NCBI GenBank assembly: GCA_000787465.1
Contig: JSYX01000208.1
Coordinates: forward strand, 1 to 53,719
DNA from: Thermomucor indicae-seudaticae
Lineage: Eukaryota > Mucoromycota > Mucoromycetes > Mucorales > Lichtheimiaceae
Direction of reading: 5' to 3'
DNA: 53,719 bases
The notes under the pieces are model-generated. The model ran no database searches. It was not told where the DNA came from and saw nothing but the letters and a program-made list of their open reading frames with translations. Position 1 is the stretch's first letter, and the number at the start of each line of letters is the position of its first letter. A program made the translations under genes and the position numbers. This document shows positions 20,712 through 31,065 of the stretch, piece by piece.

Positions 20712-22752
20712 ATGGACTCCGCTGTCGCAAAATGGCCCTTTTTCCCATGGCTTCGTTGGCGTGAATTGTATACCTTCCTTGTGCAGCAAATTGCCGACGA
20801 ATTTTCGATGTCAGATGTGCGATGGAAGTTAGTATTGTGATAAAGTCCGGAGTCCCTTTGACTGCATCTCGCAGATCTCGTTGAGCCTCCTAAAGGGAAG
20901 GAGAGTCAAGTCCAGGAGAACAACATCTGTTTTCTACTTCGTTAACAACCGTGTCGTATTCAAAACGCGCCAAGAGTGCTTATACACTTGGGACAAAAAA
21001 GGTTTATCCGCTGTTGCATGGCAAAAAGGTTGCACTAAATGCACGGGAAACAAAAACTTGTTTTCCCCTTTGTTCTCTTTTTCTTTTTCTTTATGGCTTT
21101 ACATGCATCCAGTAACAGCGACACCGGTATATTCGTTTCTTTCTTTTGGTTCTTGGACGACGTGATTCACTGACATATTGTCTATGCACAGCATCGATAA
21201 CCAGTAACCGGCGACAAGTGGTACCGCCACTGAATTTTGAACAGAAAGAGATATGGCTACCCAAAGGCTGGACCGTCGTCAACTCTACTACTGCGAACAG
21301 GCGCAAATCACTTTTTGAACTCGAGACAAACATTCGAACACTGGGCGAACTCTATCGGACCTTGTCGGACTTGCGCCATCAGCTTCCGAGCCCGGTAGCG
21401 GCTGCCATGGAAGAACAGCAACAGCAGCAGCAGCCGCCGCCTGGTACAGAGACCTCCAGAAAGGATGATCGTCGTCGTTCGAGTATATTGCGTCTGGAGA
21501 GAAACGACACCGATACGCCTTCAAGCACGATTGGGACTCCTGGCACGTTTCGCTATTTCGCGCAGCAGCTTTGTGGATACCCAAGCTCCGTGTTTGATGC
21601 CTTGATCCGGCTCCATCTCGAGTGCACCACCTACTTGCGTATCGACCGAGCACAGTTCGTGGATGATTACTACCAAGGTAAATGGGTTGATAACGAGAGA
21701 ATTTGAGGGTTGTGGCTGACCGACAAATAGGTATATTGCATCCGGCATTGATCTGCGCGATTTTCGCCTACACGGCTATACACGGCATGGTCAGTCACCC
21801 TGAGCAGTTTGGCATATACCCATTCATGGACCAACTGGCGCACGAATGCTACGAATTGGCGCATGATCTGATTGAATTTGACGTTGTATCGAAAACAACG
21901 GTCGAAACGCTCGTGTTGATGCATTACTACCTGGTCGCGACGTCACGGTCGTCCCAAGACCACCATCGACACCTGTTGGCGCTTGCTGACCGCCACACGG
22001 CCATGCTTATCAGGGCCGAAGAAGGCAAACAGAAAAGGCAGCAAGAGATTCAACGACTCCGAGCCTGGCTTGTGCAAACCGACCTTTTGTACGCGATCCG
22101 AACCAACAGCGCTCCGGTGTGCCTGCTACCAACGCCTGTACAATCCATCAGAGCCTGGCTCGATCTACGGCCCGTCCAGAACCATGAACGCCATCGGCTC
22201 GAAGCCCTAGAGTCCGAAATCGAGATCTTGCTCGCTAGCCTGGTCTACAACCGGCCCACCGCTAACAACAATACCCTGCGTCTCCAAGCCATCACGTTTG
22301 CCTGTCAGCTCCACCACTATCAATCACAAATGATGGATGCCTACGCCCGATACCAAACAGAAATCAAACTGTTGGACGACGACCGGTCCGACTACTTTTA
22401 TCAACAACCTACTACTACTACTACAGCCAGCGATCCCATCGAGTCGGCTTTATTGCAGTGCATGCAAGCCGCTTATGGACTTGCCCATGTCATCCGTAAC
22501 TGCTGTAAACTCAACGACCGGTGCTTGATAATCGAGGTAAGTCTCTCTTTTTTGCTTTTTATACTACAACCAGTCTAAACCTACTAGTTGTTGGATATCT
22601 TGTCGGCCGCTTACACAGTCCTTTACTTTGGCAACAAGATGATCCCAACGCAATCCAAAGACCCCGCGATATCCCTTCTTGACGCCCTTGCCTCGTCTTC
22701 GTTCATGATGGAATCCCCAAGTATCCGTCAATTCGTACTCAAATGGACATGA
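20712..22752 (+). CDS. Unrecognised protein with a regulator-like middle region and no zinc cluster
   Basis: Five exons (20712-20827, 20886-21028, 21192-21677, 21731-22536, 22588-22752) close in phase to 571 residues; the exon 1-2 junction uses the AG at 20884-20885 because the nearer one runs into a stop. The N-terminal 100 residues (FPWLRWRELYTFLVQQI, VFYFVNNRVVFKTRQE, CLYTWDKKGLSAVAWQK) match nothing I know. From about residue 200 the pattern resembles the middle homology region of fungal Zn2Cys6 regulators: DALIRLHLE, HPALICAIFAYTAIHG, QLAHECYELAHDLIEF, TVETLVLMHYYLVATSR. No Cys6 cluster is present. It is convergent with the next gene (118 bp between stops), which has the same kind of region. 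Function is not assigned. Confidence 0.68.
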
Positions 22753-22870
22753 TGATAATAAGAACAAAAGCAATAAACAGAGCATTATTACACAAAAACA
22801 CAAACAACTTTGGTATAAGAGACAGTACAGAACGTAGTAGGGGGGTAGTTAAGACGTAGAAACGAGTAAT

Positions 22871-25470
22871 CTATGGAGCACCAGGCCGAGGCGGATCAAG
22901 AGACATACTGCCACCCAACGCAAAACTCGGTGACGACGACGACTGGTTGGACCAGAGCGACCAAACGTCCGACGAAGAAGAGTCCACACTATTCGCACGA
23001 TATCCACAGACATCGCGTACTTGCTGTTCCATCACGGCCACAAGGCTCCTGGCCATCTCAAAGTCATACTTGTAAGTCACCGACGCCTTGGATATCTCGA
23101 CCGAGAGCTGGAGGGACCGTCGCCCGAATTCTTGACACTTTTCGTCATTGTAATTCAGTAGTTTGGTGTATACGATGTTGGCAAACAGAAACCCGAGTAA
23201 CGGCACGTTACACTCATTGTATTGTCGCGACATAAACTCAAGCGTCTGCGTGATCGAGTACGCGGCGTCAACGCAGGTATAAAGGCATTGGACGGAGAAC
23301 GGAGACGTAGGAAGATGGTCAGAGGGGAAAAACGCCTGGTAGAGGAGGATCTTGTTGATGTTGTAGTAAATGTGTACATTCAGGATGCAGAAGCAGATGA
23401 ACCCGGACATGTCGACCTGATAATGCTTTCGATTTTCCGTGCTGCTTTCTTCCAAACCAAGCATCCCGCCACCACTACTACAACAGGACGCATTTTGCTG
23501 GGTCGTAGTAGTAGTAGTAGACAGCTCTGGTGGATTGCGCCATTCGTCAGGTAAGCTCGCATAAAACTCTTCGAGCCGGTCTTGCATCGCCAACAGATCG
23601 AGCGGGAGATCGGTATCGTTCTTGCTGGTGGACTGCTGGGCCGCAACCAAGCGTGACATGACATCATGCCGCAAGAGCTGCAACTTGATCAAGTAGTACC
23701 ACGTACTCCAGACATAGTACTCGACAAGCTCAGGCGGAGGCGGATCAAGAGAGTCCACTTTTGGTTTTGGCGGCGGGGGCGGCAGCGGGCACCGAGGATA
23801 GAATTGGCTGGATTCCACGGACGCACTCGATCCGCCCTGCAGAACACGATACCACGTGTTAAAGTAGTATAGGCACCAAACAAGTTTGCATTCTTGTTCG
23901 GTCAATTCACGACCCTCGTCGTAAAGGCCCATCTCGCGCGCCATGCTGTACGCGATCCATTCGTAAATGTAAATCACACCTGCATACCCGTTCTGGTGGT
24001 TGCAGTACGACAGAAAAAACGCTGCCAGGCAGTTATCCATGGTGGGCTCATCAAAACAGTCCGCGAGTAGCTCGCGCGCCTTGAGGGCGTACGCAAGGGA
24101 AAGCGCTTTCCCCATATTGTAGTTGGGAGTCTCGTGTGCCGGGCGCCGGTTCCAGACGTGAAGTTGAAACGCATTCCTGGCTGCCATGGCACAGATCGCG
24201 TACACAAGCACTTTGGGTGGTCGGTTTTCCTCGCAAGGATCGTGGTAGCGCGCCAAAAATTCGGTCGTGTCAAGAATAGGCAGACGAATGGCCGAGCAAC
24301 AGGGTGATCGGCAGTAAAGGTCGATCAGATTATCTGTCAGTTCGTCAGATATGTCAATGGGATAATCCTGTGGCAACGCATGCGCTAGGGGATGAGACCA
24401 TGAATTCCACACTGCAAAAGAGAAGCTGGACGACGTGTGGATTGAGCTCGTATCATCGAGCTCCACAGACTGCGCAATCCGCTGACGTTCATCAGACAAT
24501 GCGGGCGATTTTCGATTCTGCTCGTCATCCGGCGGCTGGTCGCGAGGCGATATGTGAAGCGATCTCTTGAACTGGTCGACTAGCTTTGAGAGATCGTTAT
24601 AGGAGCTCACGTTGCTTTCCACAGACAGGCCTCTTCCTGTGGATGTGATTTTCCAGGCAAAAGGCTGCAGAGGTTTCATCTTGAACGAGTTATTGGCGCG
24701 CTGCGAGAAGTCCCTCGTCTTTTGCGCGAAGTCCTTTGCCATGCGGTCCAGCGACTCTTGCCACTGATCCATCACTTTGTTCATCGTTGTCAGGACCTGC
24801 GAGACGTGGTTCGCTTTCGGCTCGGTCTTCATGTAGACGCACTCGAAATTGTTGGCCTGACAGCGGCTGCACTGTGGCAGCATCAGATCGCACTGTTGCA
24901 AATCTTTGTAACACTTGCTGCACGGGTAGACGGAAAAGCTGCTCGTGGACGCAACGCCACCTGGCCGGCGCAGACTGCTGCTGTCGTCAGAGGTCGTGTC
25001 CGAGTTGAACGAAACGGTGTCTGAGGTCGTTTCGGAAATGGATGGCGGAGGGGTGTCGAGGTCTGACATGGGTGATGCGCGAGTGGCGAGACGCTGCAAG
25101 GAGATTGCCCTAAACTCTTTGGGCATGCCTTCGGCCGACTTTAGGCGATCGCCAAACTTGCGGATCCGGTCACCCAGCGTCTCTGTCGCTTTCTGGAGCT
25201 TCTTTAGCGTGGGTGCTGCCTCCGGATAAGTACACGTGATTCCTCGGCGCTGGCATCGAGAACAAGCTGGTTTCTGGCGATCGCATGCGTGCCTGAATGC
25301 GAAACAAAAGCTGTATGAGGAACAAAAAGCACGCCCCCTCTCAGTTGGAAGATATTGTCAAACGCTTGCCTGAACCCTCGACATCGAAAGCATGCGGCTC
25401 CCAAGTTGGTGTTTTTACTGTTGGTGTTTTTACTGGCTTCTTTGCTCTGTGTTTCGGATGCATCAGCCAT
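22871..25470 (-). CDS. Transcription factor with two Zn2Cys6 clusters
   Basis: Two exons, 25370-25470 and 22871-25292, give 840 residues in phase. Cluster 1 has Cys27, 30, 37, 44, 47 and 54; cluster 2 has Cys158, 161, 168, 175, 178 and 185. Both follow CX2CX6CX6CX2CX6C exactly. Cluster 1 reads CFRC, HACDRQKPACSRC, GITC; cluster 2 reads PCSKC, QQCDLMLPQCSRC, FEC. Cluster 1 is split by a GC-AG intron (AG/GCAAGC); splicing there restores the spacing of six. The middle homology region (about 350-550) has LIDLYCRSPCCSAIRLPILD, KVLVYAICAMAARN and LSLAYALKARELLAD. A Ser/Thr-rich linker separates the clusters. Expected to be a nuclear DNA-binding protein; the regulon is unknown. Confidence 0.87.
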
Positions 25471-26283
25471 ATATATCGTAGTCGTAAGAATGAGGAGTCA
25501 GAGATGTTGAGTGCTGTGAGGGCCAGCAACTTGGATAATAATGATAATAATAATAAACGGTGCTGTATACCGTGGCGAATAAATAAGTCGAACAAATATT
25601 AGTAAGGTAGAGCGTATTTAGGTTTAGTGGCAAAGAAAGGAAGGGTTGTTCGTGGAAAATGAGGTTGATTTTTAGGCGCAGCCAATCAAGATCACCCCAG
25701 TTTTTGCCTTTGGCTTTCATTATCAGATGACGGGCATCCAAGCAAGCTTGTAAGCGGACAAGTTAACTTGGCTCGACTGTATCTTGCTTCTTGTCCATAG
25801 CAGGCAATCGATCCACGCATCGGAAGATCGTGATCACGAGTGAGCCGCTCCCACGGGGGGTGGACATCTTCTTGACAATCCATTATGATGCTTTTCCTCC
25901 GCCTCCGCCGAAGCCGTTGCCAAACATTTACCCGCTGGTCTCATCTGGTGGTTACCACGGCACGAGACAGATATCCGCGAACGCGGTGTACAACAAACAG
26001 GCGCGCTCAGGTCAGAAAGGATCGGGGTATACGAAAAGCTTATCAATTATAACCTTTTTCTCCTTCCATTATGCGTCTTGTGATAGACAAACATTGGATC
26101 AAACAAGTACGACATATTAATGGCCACGAGTCACAAAGGTGTCGGCCACGAACACCGGTTACGCGTTCGATGAGAAAGGGACTTTTTGCAAGTGCAACAG
26201 CTTATTTATTGTTGAGGTCTATGTCTATATCAACTCTGATCAGTTACAGACCTGCTGCAGAGATTTTTTTGATTTAGTGGGCT
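25471..26283. other. Intergenic, no gene recognised
   Basis: Upstream region of the double zinc-cluster gene and downstream flank of the thaumatin-like gene. Short frames only, including an uncertain Pro-rich one at 25791-26120 (+). Nothing supported. Confidence 0.5.
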
Positions 26284-27131
26284 TTAAGGACAGAAAGTGA
26301 CCTTGTAACCGTCTGCTTGGCACATGTACACGCTTGTGGCATCGTCGTATGCATAAGCTATATATCGTTTTGAAACAAAAGGGGAAGAGTTTAGAAGATA
26401 ATAAGCAAATGGGTCCCAAAAACGCGCCGTTCTTACAATAAGCATCCGGACAAGCAGCCTTGAAGATCTTTGAGTAATTGGTCGGTTGGCATACGCCTTG
26501 GCCGTATTGGCCAGTGCAACAATATTGATCGGTTTGGAACTTGGAGCATGCACTCTACATACCAGCAGTAATCAGATCAAGCCAAAGGCGTGCATGGGCC
26601 CCACGCTCAAATTACCTCGCAGCCAATCGTGTTACCGTTATCATCCTTGAGAACCAGCTCTGGAGGACAATCAGGACTCTGCGTGCACTCGGGCGCGCCG
26701 CATCGATGCGGATCCCCACCTGAGCTTATCTGGGGATTAATCGGTTCGAGTTTCATGGGTTCATTATAGCCATCCACCAGGGATATGTCATAGTAATCTC
26801 CTGCTGCGCTTTCTTGGAAGTACACTTCAGCCAACGTGGCTGGAGCCCACATGCCCGCGAAATTGCATTCTTGGCCTGAGCAGCTCTGGCGCCCCCACAC
26901 GCGACCGGTCCAGTTGGGTTCGAGGTCGAACGTGTGCGATCCGCCGGCCGCGACGTTCACAGAGGTGCCGTACATGTCACCATTTTTGGATTCGCCGACG
27001 ACAAGGCTGTAGCCACAGTTGTTCTGCACCGTGATGTAAGGCGTTGATCGTTTGGAAGAGGAAGGAGCACCAGCTGCAAAGGCGCCCAGGGTGGCAAAGG
27101 CCAAGAACAGAGAGGACAAGGAGCGCATCAT
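26284..27131 (-). CDS. Secreted thaumatin-like protein
   Basis: Three exons (26616-27131, 26437-26554, 26284-26357) close in phase to 235 residues. The N-terminus [19 protein letters not shown] is a signal peptide, with a probable cleavage near AGA. The mature part has the thaumatin pattern: [59 protein letters not shown] then the C-terminal [31 protein letters not shown] and [14 protein letters not shown] count 14 Cys, consistent with a disulfide-rich fold. The family includes antifungal and beta-glucan-binding members in plants; fungal members may act on cell walls, but activity is not shown here. A second ATG one codon in is equally possible as the start. An AATAAAAGG on the minus strand about 45 bp upstream could be a TATA element. 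Confidence 0.88.
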
Positions 27132-27574
27132 AACCAGGTATTTTCTTTTTTTTTCGCGCCTATAGTGGCCCCTTTTATTGCCCTGAAACTTTTCTTCTGG
27201 ATGTTTCAAAGCCTCCCATTGCTGATAGGATAGATTTTGGATTCATTTAACATTTTGTACGTTCCAGGCCCCCACCCTCCCCTCGCAACAAAAAATTTGG
27301 AAGGAATTTAATACTGTGGCAAATAACCCGACGACGAGAAAAAATGGTTCTCGCCAATTCAGTCAGTTATAGAAAGCATCCGAGATGACCAAAGACGCAA
27401 GATTGATTTCTGTCATGGTCACTGACAGAATGCTTGTTTATCTCCGTTTCAAGTATTGGAGGCCTGGACCCACATCTGGGATATCAAACCCAGGGTCAGA
27501 TCTGAACTTTTCTGCATCTGATAAGATCATTTTCAGAAGCCCATTCGCCACTTTCCTTTGTAGGACCCTCATTT

Positions 27575-27607
<33 letters not shown>
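27575..27607. repeat. (CA)n microsatellite
   Basis: About sixteen uninterrupted CA units. Confidence 0.95.
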
Positions 27608-27608
<1 letters not shown>

Positions 27609-27642
27609 CAAGGGAGGAGTCACTGACAGGTTCTGCTCAGAA

Positions 27643-27815
27643 TCTGACCAGAAAATAATTCAGACTCTGACAGAGTTCTGACTGCATGCTGGCAAACGGA
27701 TTGATGACAGGCTCTGATCAGAAAATAACTCAGACTCTGGCAGAGTTCCGGCAAACGGATCGATGACAGTTTCTGATCAGAAGCACGTGTGGTCAGAGTT
27801 CTGGCAGGGTCCTGA
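27643..27815. repeat. Imperfect tandem repeat of about 60-68 bp
   Basis: Two diverged units and a partial third. Each begins TCTGA(C/T)CAGAA, contains CAGACTCTG(A/G)CAGAGTTC and GGCAAACGGAT(T/C)GATG, and ends GACAG. Unit 1 is 27643-27710, unit 2 27711-27769, and the partial unit begins 27770. It contains many short CAGA/TCTG inverted pairs, so it could fold. Confidence 0.7.
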
Positions 27816-27999
27816 ACCTGATTTCCTTTTCGGTAACAATGCATTTACAGACGCATTAAATAACAACAATGGCAGAAAATAAACAAGCTTTCATTGCTCG
27901 GTAAATGTTTATCTCATCTAAAGAAAAAATATACAGAAACCAGTTTCGTCATGGCATAACGCCACTGTTCTGACTTTGTGTGGCAGGACTTTGCCAAAT

Positions 28000-29120
28000 A
28001 TCTGCGCGTGCTGTCCAAGCCCTGCAAGCGGCTCTCGGTGATAGCAACGCCGGATTTCGGAGCCCTGGGCAGGCGCTAGCAAGCGAGCTGGTACTCCGCT
28101 GTGAGGACGATGTTCTTGTTGTTCTACTGACGGGTGATGGCAAGACCAACGTGTTTGTCGGGCCTGCCGTGCTGGAAAGCCAGGTTACTGTGGTTGTGGT
28201 TCCACTGGTCGCTGCTTTTTGGCGGATTTCGAGCGACGCTTGCAAACTGTCGGTGTCCGCCACATTGTCTACGGCAACAGGAGTTCTGCTGCATCGGTTG
28301 GGTCCGGTATCGTTCTTGTGTCCGTGTAGCACGCTGCAACAAACCGCTTTGGTGCTTTCCTTCGTCAAGTCCATGGGCAAGGCCGACTTGCGAGGATCGT
28401 CTTGGACGCAAGCCCATCTTGTCGAATAATGGCGATCTTTTCGGGAAGCCAATGTGTGGCTGGCATGGGCGCGAAGTGTACCAGTTCCGTTAGTGTGTCT
28501 GTCGGCAACAATTCCACCATCAATGGTTCCTGCACTGGAGCGTCTGTTCATTGCCAACTTCAAGGTCATCCGTGAGCCAACTGTTAGGCCCAACCATCAA
28601 TACTTGATCCACATATACCAAGACGAATTTTTTGCAGGAGCTTGCGCAAGTAGCTGGCTCTGCGCTGCAGGAGAACTAAGGCGAACGCGACCGGGTTATC
28701 GTTTATCGTGCTACCCACGACCAAGTAGTTCAAGCAGCGTCAAGCTTGCGTCTTTCTGGCATTGCTTCCCACCTCTTCCATGGCGGATTGAAGAAGGAAG
28801 AAAAGGAGACAAAGCTTCAGGCGTTTATCCAAGGAGTTTGCAAAGTGATGGTGGCAACGAGTGCTTTCGGTACCGGCGTCGACTACGGATTCGCCTGTCT
28901 TTCTATCTGTTTAATGCTTAGTTGGTCAGGAATCGGAATTCCCGGATGCAGCGGCCTGGAGGTCCTCATCAGTGCTATTGGCAGCTGCGGGCTGCGAGGT
29001 CGCTCGTTGCGGGCCGGCCACGGAATGGAGAACGTCATGATCCGCCAGAACAAATCGCGTGGCATGCATTCCTTATTCGTTCGAGCAAAAACATCCGTCC
29101 GTGCAAGACGCCGTATCTAG
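28000..29120 (+). pseudogene. Decayed RecQ-type DNA helicase
   Basis: Superfamily-2 helicase motifs lie in order but in different reading frames, with several frameshifts and stops between. Motif I appears as VLLTGDGKT near 28120, then VVVVPLVA near 28190, an ADFERRLQTVGVRHIVYGN segment near 28220, and motif III as CLSATIPPSMVPALERLF near 28500. RVIVYRATHDQ is near 28700, HLFHGGLKKEEKE near 28780, and motif V as VMVATSAFGTGVDYGF near 28850. The Walker B (DEAH) position is damaged. This order and the HGGL then AFGTGVD spacing point to the RecQ group. No continuous model could be built, so it is called a pseudogene. A 0.2-kb repeat overlaps its 3' end. Helicases of this kind are often repeated in fungal subtelomeres or mobile DNA. 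Confidence 0.8.
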
Positions 29121-29226
29121 GCCCTTTCCATGAGACATTTCTCATCATGTGGACAAGAGATAGTGGTTATCGTTGAAACCGCTGCGATGCTTACGCGGAT
29201 ATCCTCACAGGGAAAAAAGTCAAAAG
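29015..29226. repeat. Direct repeat, copy A
   Basis: Begins CGGCCACGGAATGGAGAACG and ends near TCAAAAGG. It is highly similar to copy B at 30752-30980 in the same orientation, including the shared stretch GCCGTATCTAGGCCCTTTCC, with small insertions and deletions. It overlaps the 3' end of the helicase remnant, whose frame ends in the copy at VRARRRI then a stop. Confidence 0.85.
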
Positions 29227-29482
29227 GGGAATTATATCTGCACGACACTTCTCCCTTACGTGCACGACAGAGTCACAAAAGTGTTTGCTGGTAGACCAAA
29301 GTGTGTGGATAAAAGCGCCCTGAAACAGATAAACGCGTGCTGGACAAGTTTCTGCGCTGCTGTGACAATGGAATCCGACACTGATGCAGCTAATGCTGAC
29401 GAGACTATTGCGACAAGCGAAGAAGAAAGCAGCTTATTTTCTTGGATTTAATCGCTGTTGTCGCGATTGACCTTAGTTTATT
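29227..29482. other. Spacer between repeat copy A and the reverse-strand frame
   Basis: Contains a short + frame ending at 29451 with an acidic tail. No family signature. Confidence 0.3.
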
Positions 29483-30166
29483 TCAGTATCCATGACAGAA
29501 TACATTCAATTGTGCAAAAACAATTATATCAATCTGTTGAGAGTCTCGTGCATACCATAAAGCGCGAACAGCCGCTTGCCGATATTTTCTGCAATTTTTC
29601 ATTGGCGACATGTAACCTGCTTCCAGCTTCGCCGCAATTTTGCTCAGATTCGTCATTTGAGCGAGCTCGATCATTGTGCTCAGTGTCCGATGCCATCCAG
29701 GCCCAACGAACACTTTCAGCTGGTCTCCTAGGACAACCGTACTCGTACAAAGGATGTTGATAGTGTTCGTGCCGATCACAAGCTTCTTCAAGCCGTGACC
29801 GTCGGCATCAGCAATTACCTCGCAGAACAACAGCTGGCCTGGGGCGGGCAACGACCTCCATGACGACTCAGCATGCCTATCCAACTGGAGGCTTCGACTG
29901 TAAACTTCACAGGTCAGCACCAGTATGGTGCTGCCATCATGAATTATTGCTCCTGCAAATAATTCAGCGACAGCAAGCAACAGGTCTTGATTCAATCGGA
30001 AATCCTGAGCTAGGACGTTGGCGAGGCTTGACTCGACTTCGTCGTATGGACCTACGCCATCCAGCAATCCAGGAAGACAGGATTCCCGCAGAGTTGCTGC
30101 CATCGATGCTGAAATATTGGACGTTTTGCTCGATTCTGGTCTGTTGTCTGACTCAACCAACTCCAA
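29483..30166 (-). CDS. Hypothetical protein between the direct repeats
   Basis: A 227-codon uninterrupted frame, open still further upstream to about 30200 without a better ATG. I do not recognise the family. The sequence looks protein-like: ASMAATLRESCLPGLLDGVG, DLLLAVAELFAGAIIHDGS, QLLFCEVIADADGHGLKKLV, and MIELAQMTNLSKIAAKLE. There are no membrane segments, signal peptide or zinc motifs. It lies between two direct repeats and next to a helicase remnant, so it may be a fragment of the same repetitive element. It could equally be the surviving part of a larger broken gene. Confidence 0.4.
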   Translation of the reverse strand: MELVESDNRPESSKTSNISASMAATLRESCLPGLLDGVGPYDEVESSLANVLAQDFRLNQDLLLAVAELFAGAIIHDGSTILVLTCEVYSRSLQLDRHAESSWRSLPAPGQLLFCEVIADADGHGLKKLVIGTNTINILCTSTVVLGDQLKVFVGPGWHRTLSTMIELAQMTNLSKIAAKLEAGYMSPMKNCRKYRQAAVRALWYARDSQQIDIIVFAQLNVFCHGY

Positions 30167-30335
30167 AACACTTTCAAATGCCTCGATTGCGATGAATTTA
30201 AAAACTCAAGGGACTCCGTTGCTATCTTCGTAGTTTTGCTATGAATCCACCCGTATAGCTGCGTGTTTGCTTTTTCCCTCAAGCACGCATTGATAGGTGA
30301 AAAGGCTCCATATTGAGCGACTTCATGGTGCAGAA

Positions 30336-30414
30336 TAGGGTTCCGAGTCAGGACAGGATTTTCCTGAGTCGAGTCCCGTCCCGTCCCGTCCTGAGCGTCC
30401 TGAGCGGAACCCTA
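30336..30414. mobile_element. 79-bp fold-back element, MITE-like
   Basis: The ends are inverted repeats: left TAGGGTTCCGAGTCAGGAC, right arm complement TAGGGTTCCGCTCAGGAC, with one indel/mismatch. The interior has a short palindrome (AGGATTTTCCT) and a GTCCC array. The termini resemble hAT-type ends in general form. I do not see a convincing 8-bp target duplication in the flanks, so the superfamily is not assigned. Confidence 0.55.
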
Positions 30415-30751
30415 GTCGGATGGATCGTGTTCTTCACAGACTGCGGCCCAAAGTTTTACGTTTATCGGCGCTTGCAGCAGATTCCGGCTAACATGAATGA
30501 TTTGCTATAAAGGAATTATTTTTGCATAACTTACAACGTTGTTGAAACACATTCAGTATATTCAGGTCGCCATACCCTTCAGGCACATTTCGACGCGCGG
30601 CTCCAACTAGAAGCGCTGCGCACAGACATTGCAAACTAGTCGGATCGACTACAGGCGTACGCGACGCGATACACAGAAAACGAGTAGAGGAGAAAAGTGG
30701 AAACAGCAGTTTAGCTTGGAGTTTACTGCTGTTCATCCGTGGAATGCGAGT

Positions 30752-30980
30752 CGGCCACGGAATGGAGAACGTCATGACCCGCCAGAACAAATCGCGTGGC
30801 ATGTATTCCGTATATTCGTATTCGTTCGAACAACAACATCGGTCCGTGCAAAACGCCGTATCTAGGCCCTTTCCATGAGGCATTTCTCATCATATGGACA
30901 AGAGATCGTTTGAAGCGTGGTCATCGTTGAAACCGATGCGATGCTTACGCGGACATCCTTCTCAGGGGAAAAAGCCAAAA
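30752..30980. repeat. Direct repeat, copy B
   Basis: Same orientation as copy A (29015-29226), with an insertion of about 15 bp near 30805. It also ends a short frame in VRAKRRI then a stop, as copy A does, so both copies may derive from the 3' end of the same helicase gene. Confidence 0.85.
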
Positions 30981-31065
30981 GACAAACTGGGCATTTTTAG
31001 ATAACCGCCCCTCCACCGCGACAAAAAGGGGGAGTTTCAACCACTGCAGAAGCAGTAGTAGTGAT

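Larger units (their letters stand above)
27132..27999. other. Intergenic with simple repeats
   Basis: Thaumatin gene promoter side, then simple repeats (listed separately) leading into a repeat island. No coding sequence is supported. Confidence 0.5.
30167..31065. other. Repeat-containing region upstream of lanosterol synthase
   Basis: Holds the fold-back element and direct-repeat copy B (both listed). Copy B ends only about 85 bp before the lanosterol synthase start, so the promoter of that gene is partly made of repeat sequence. Confidence 0.6.

Noticed and set aside
27949..28593. 214-codon minus-strand frame over the helicase remnant
   Set aside because: Antisense shadow; the + strand carries the helicase motifs in the same interval.
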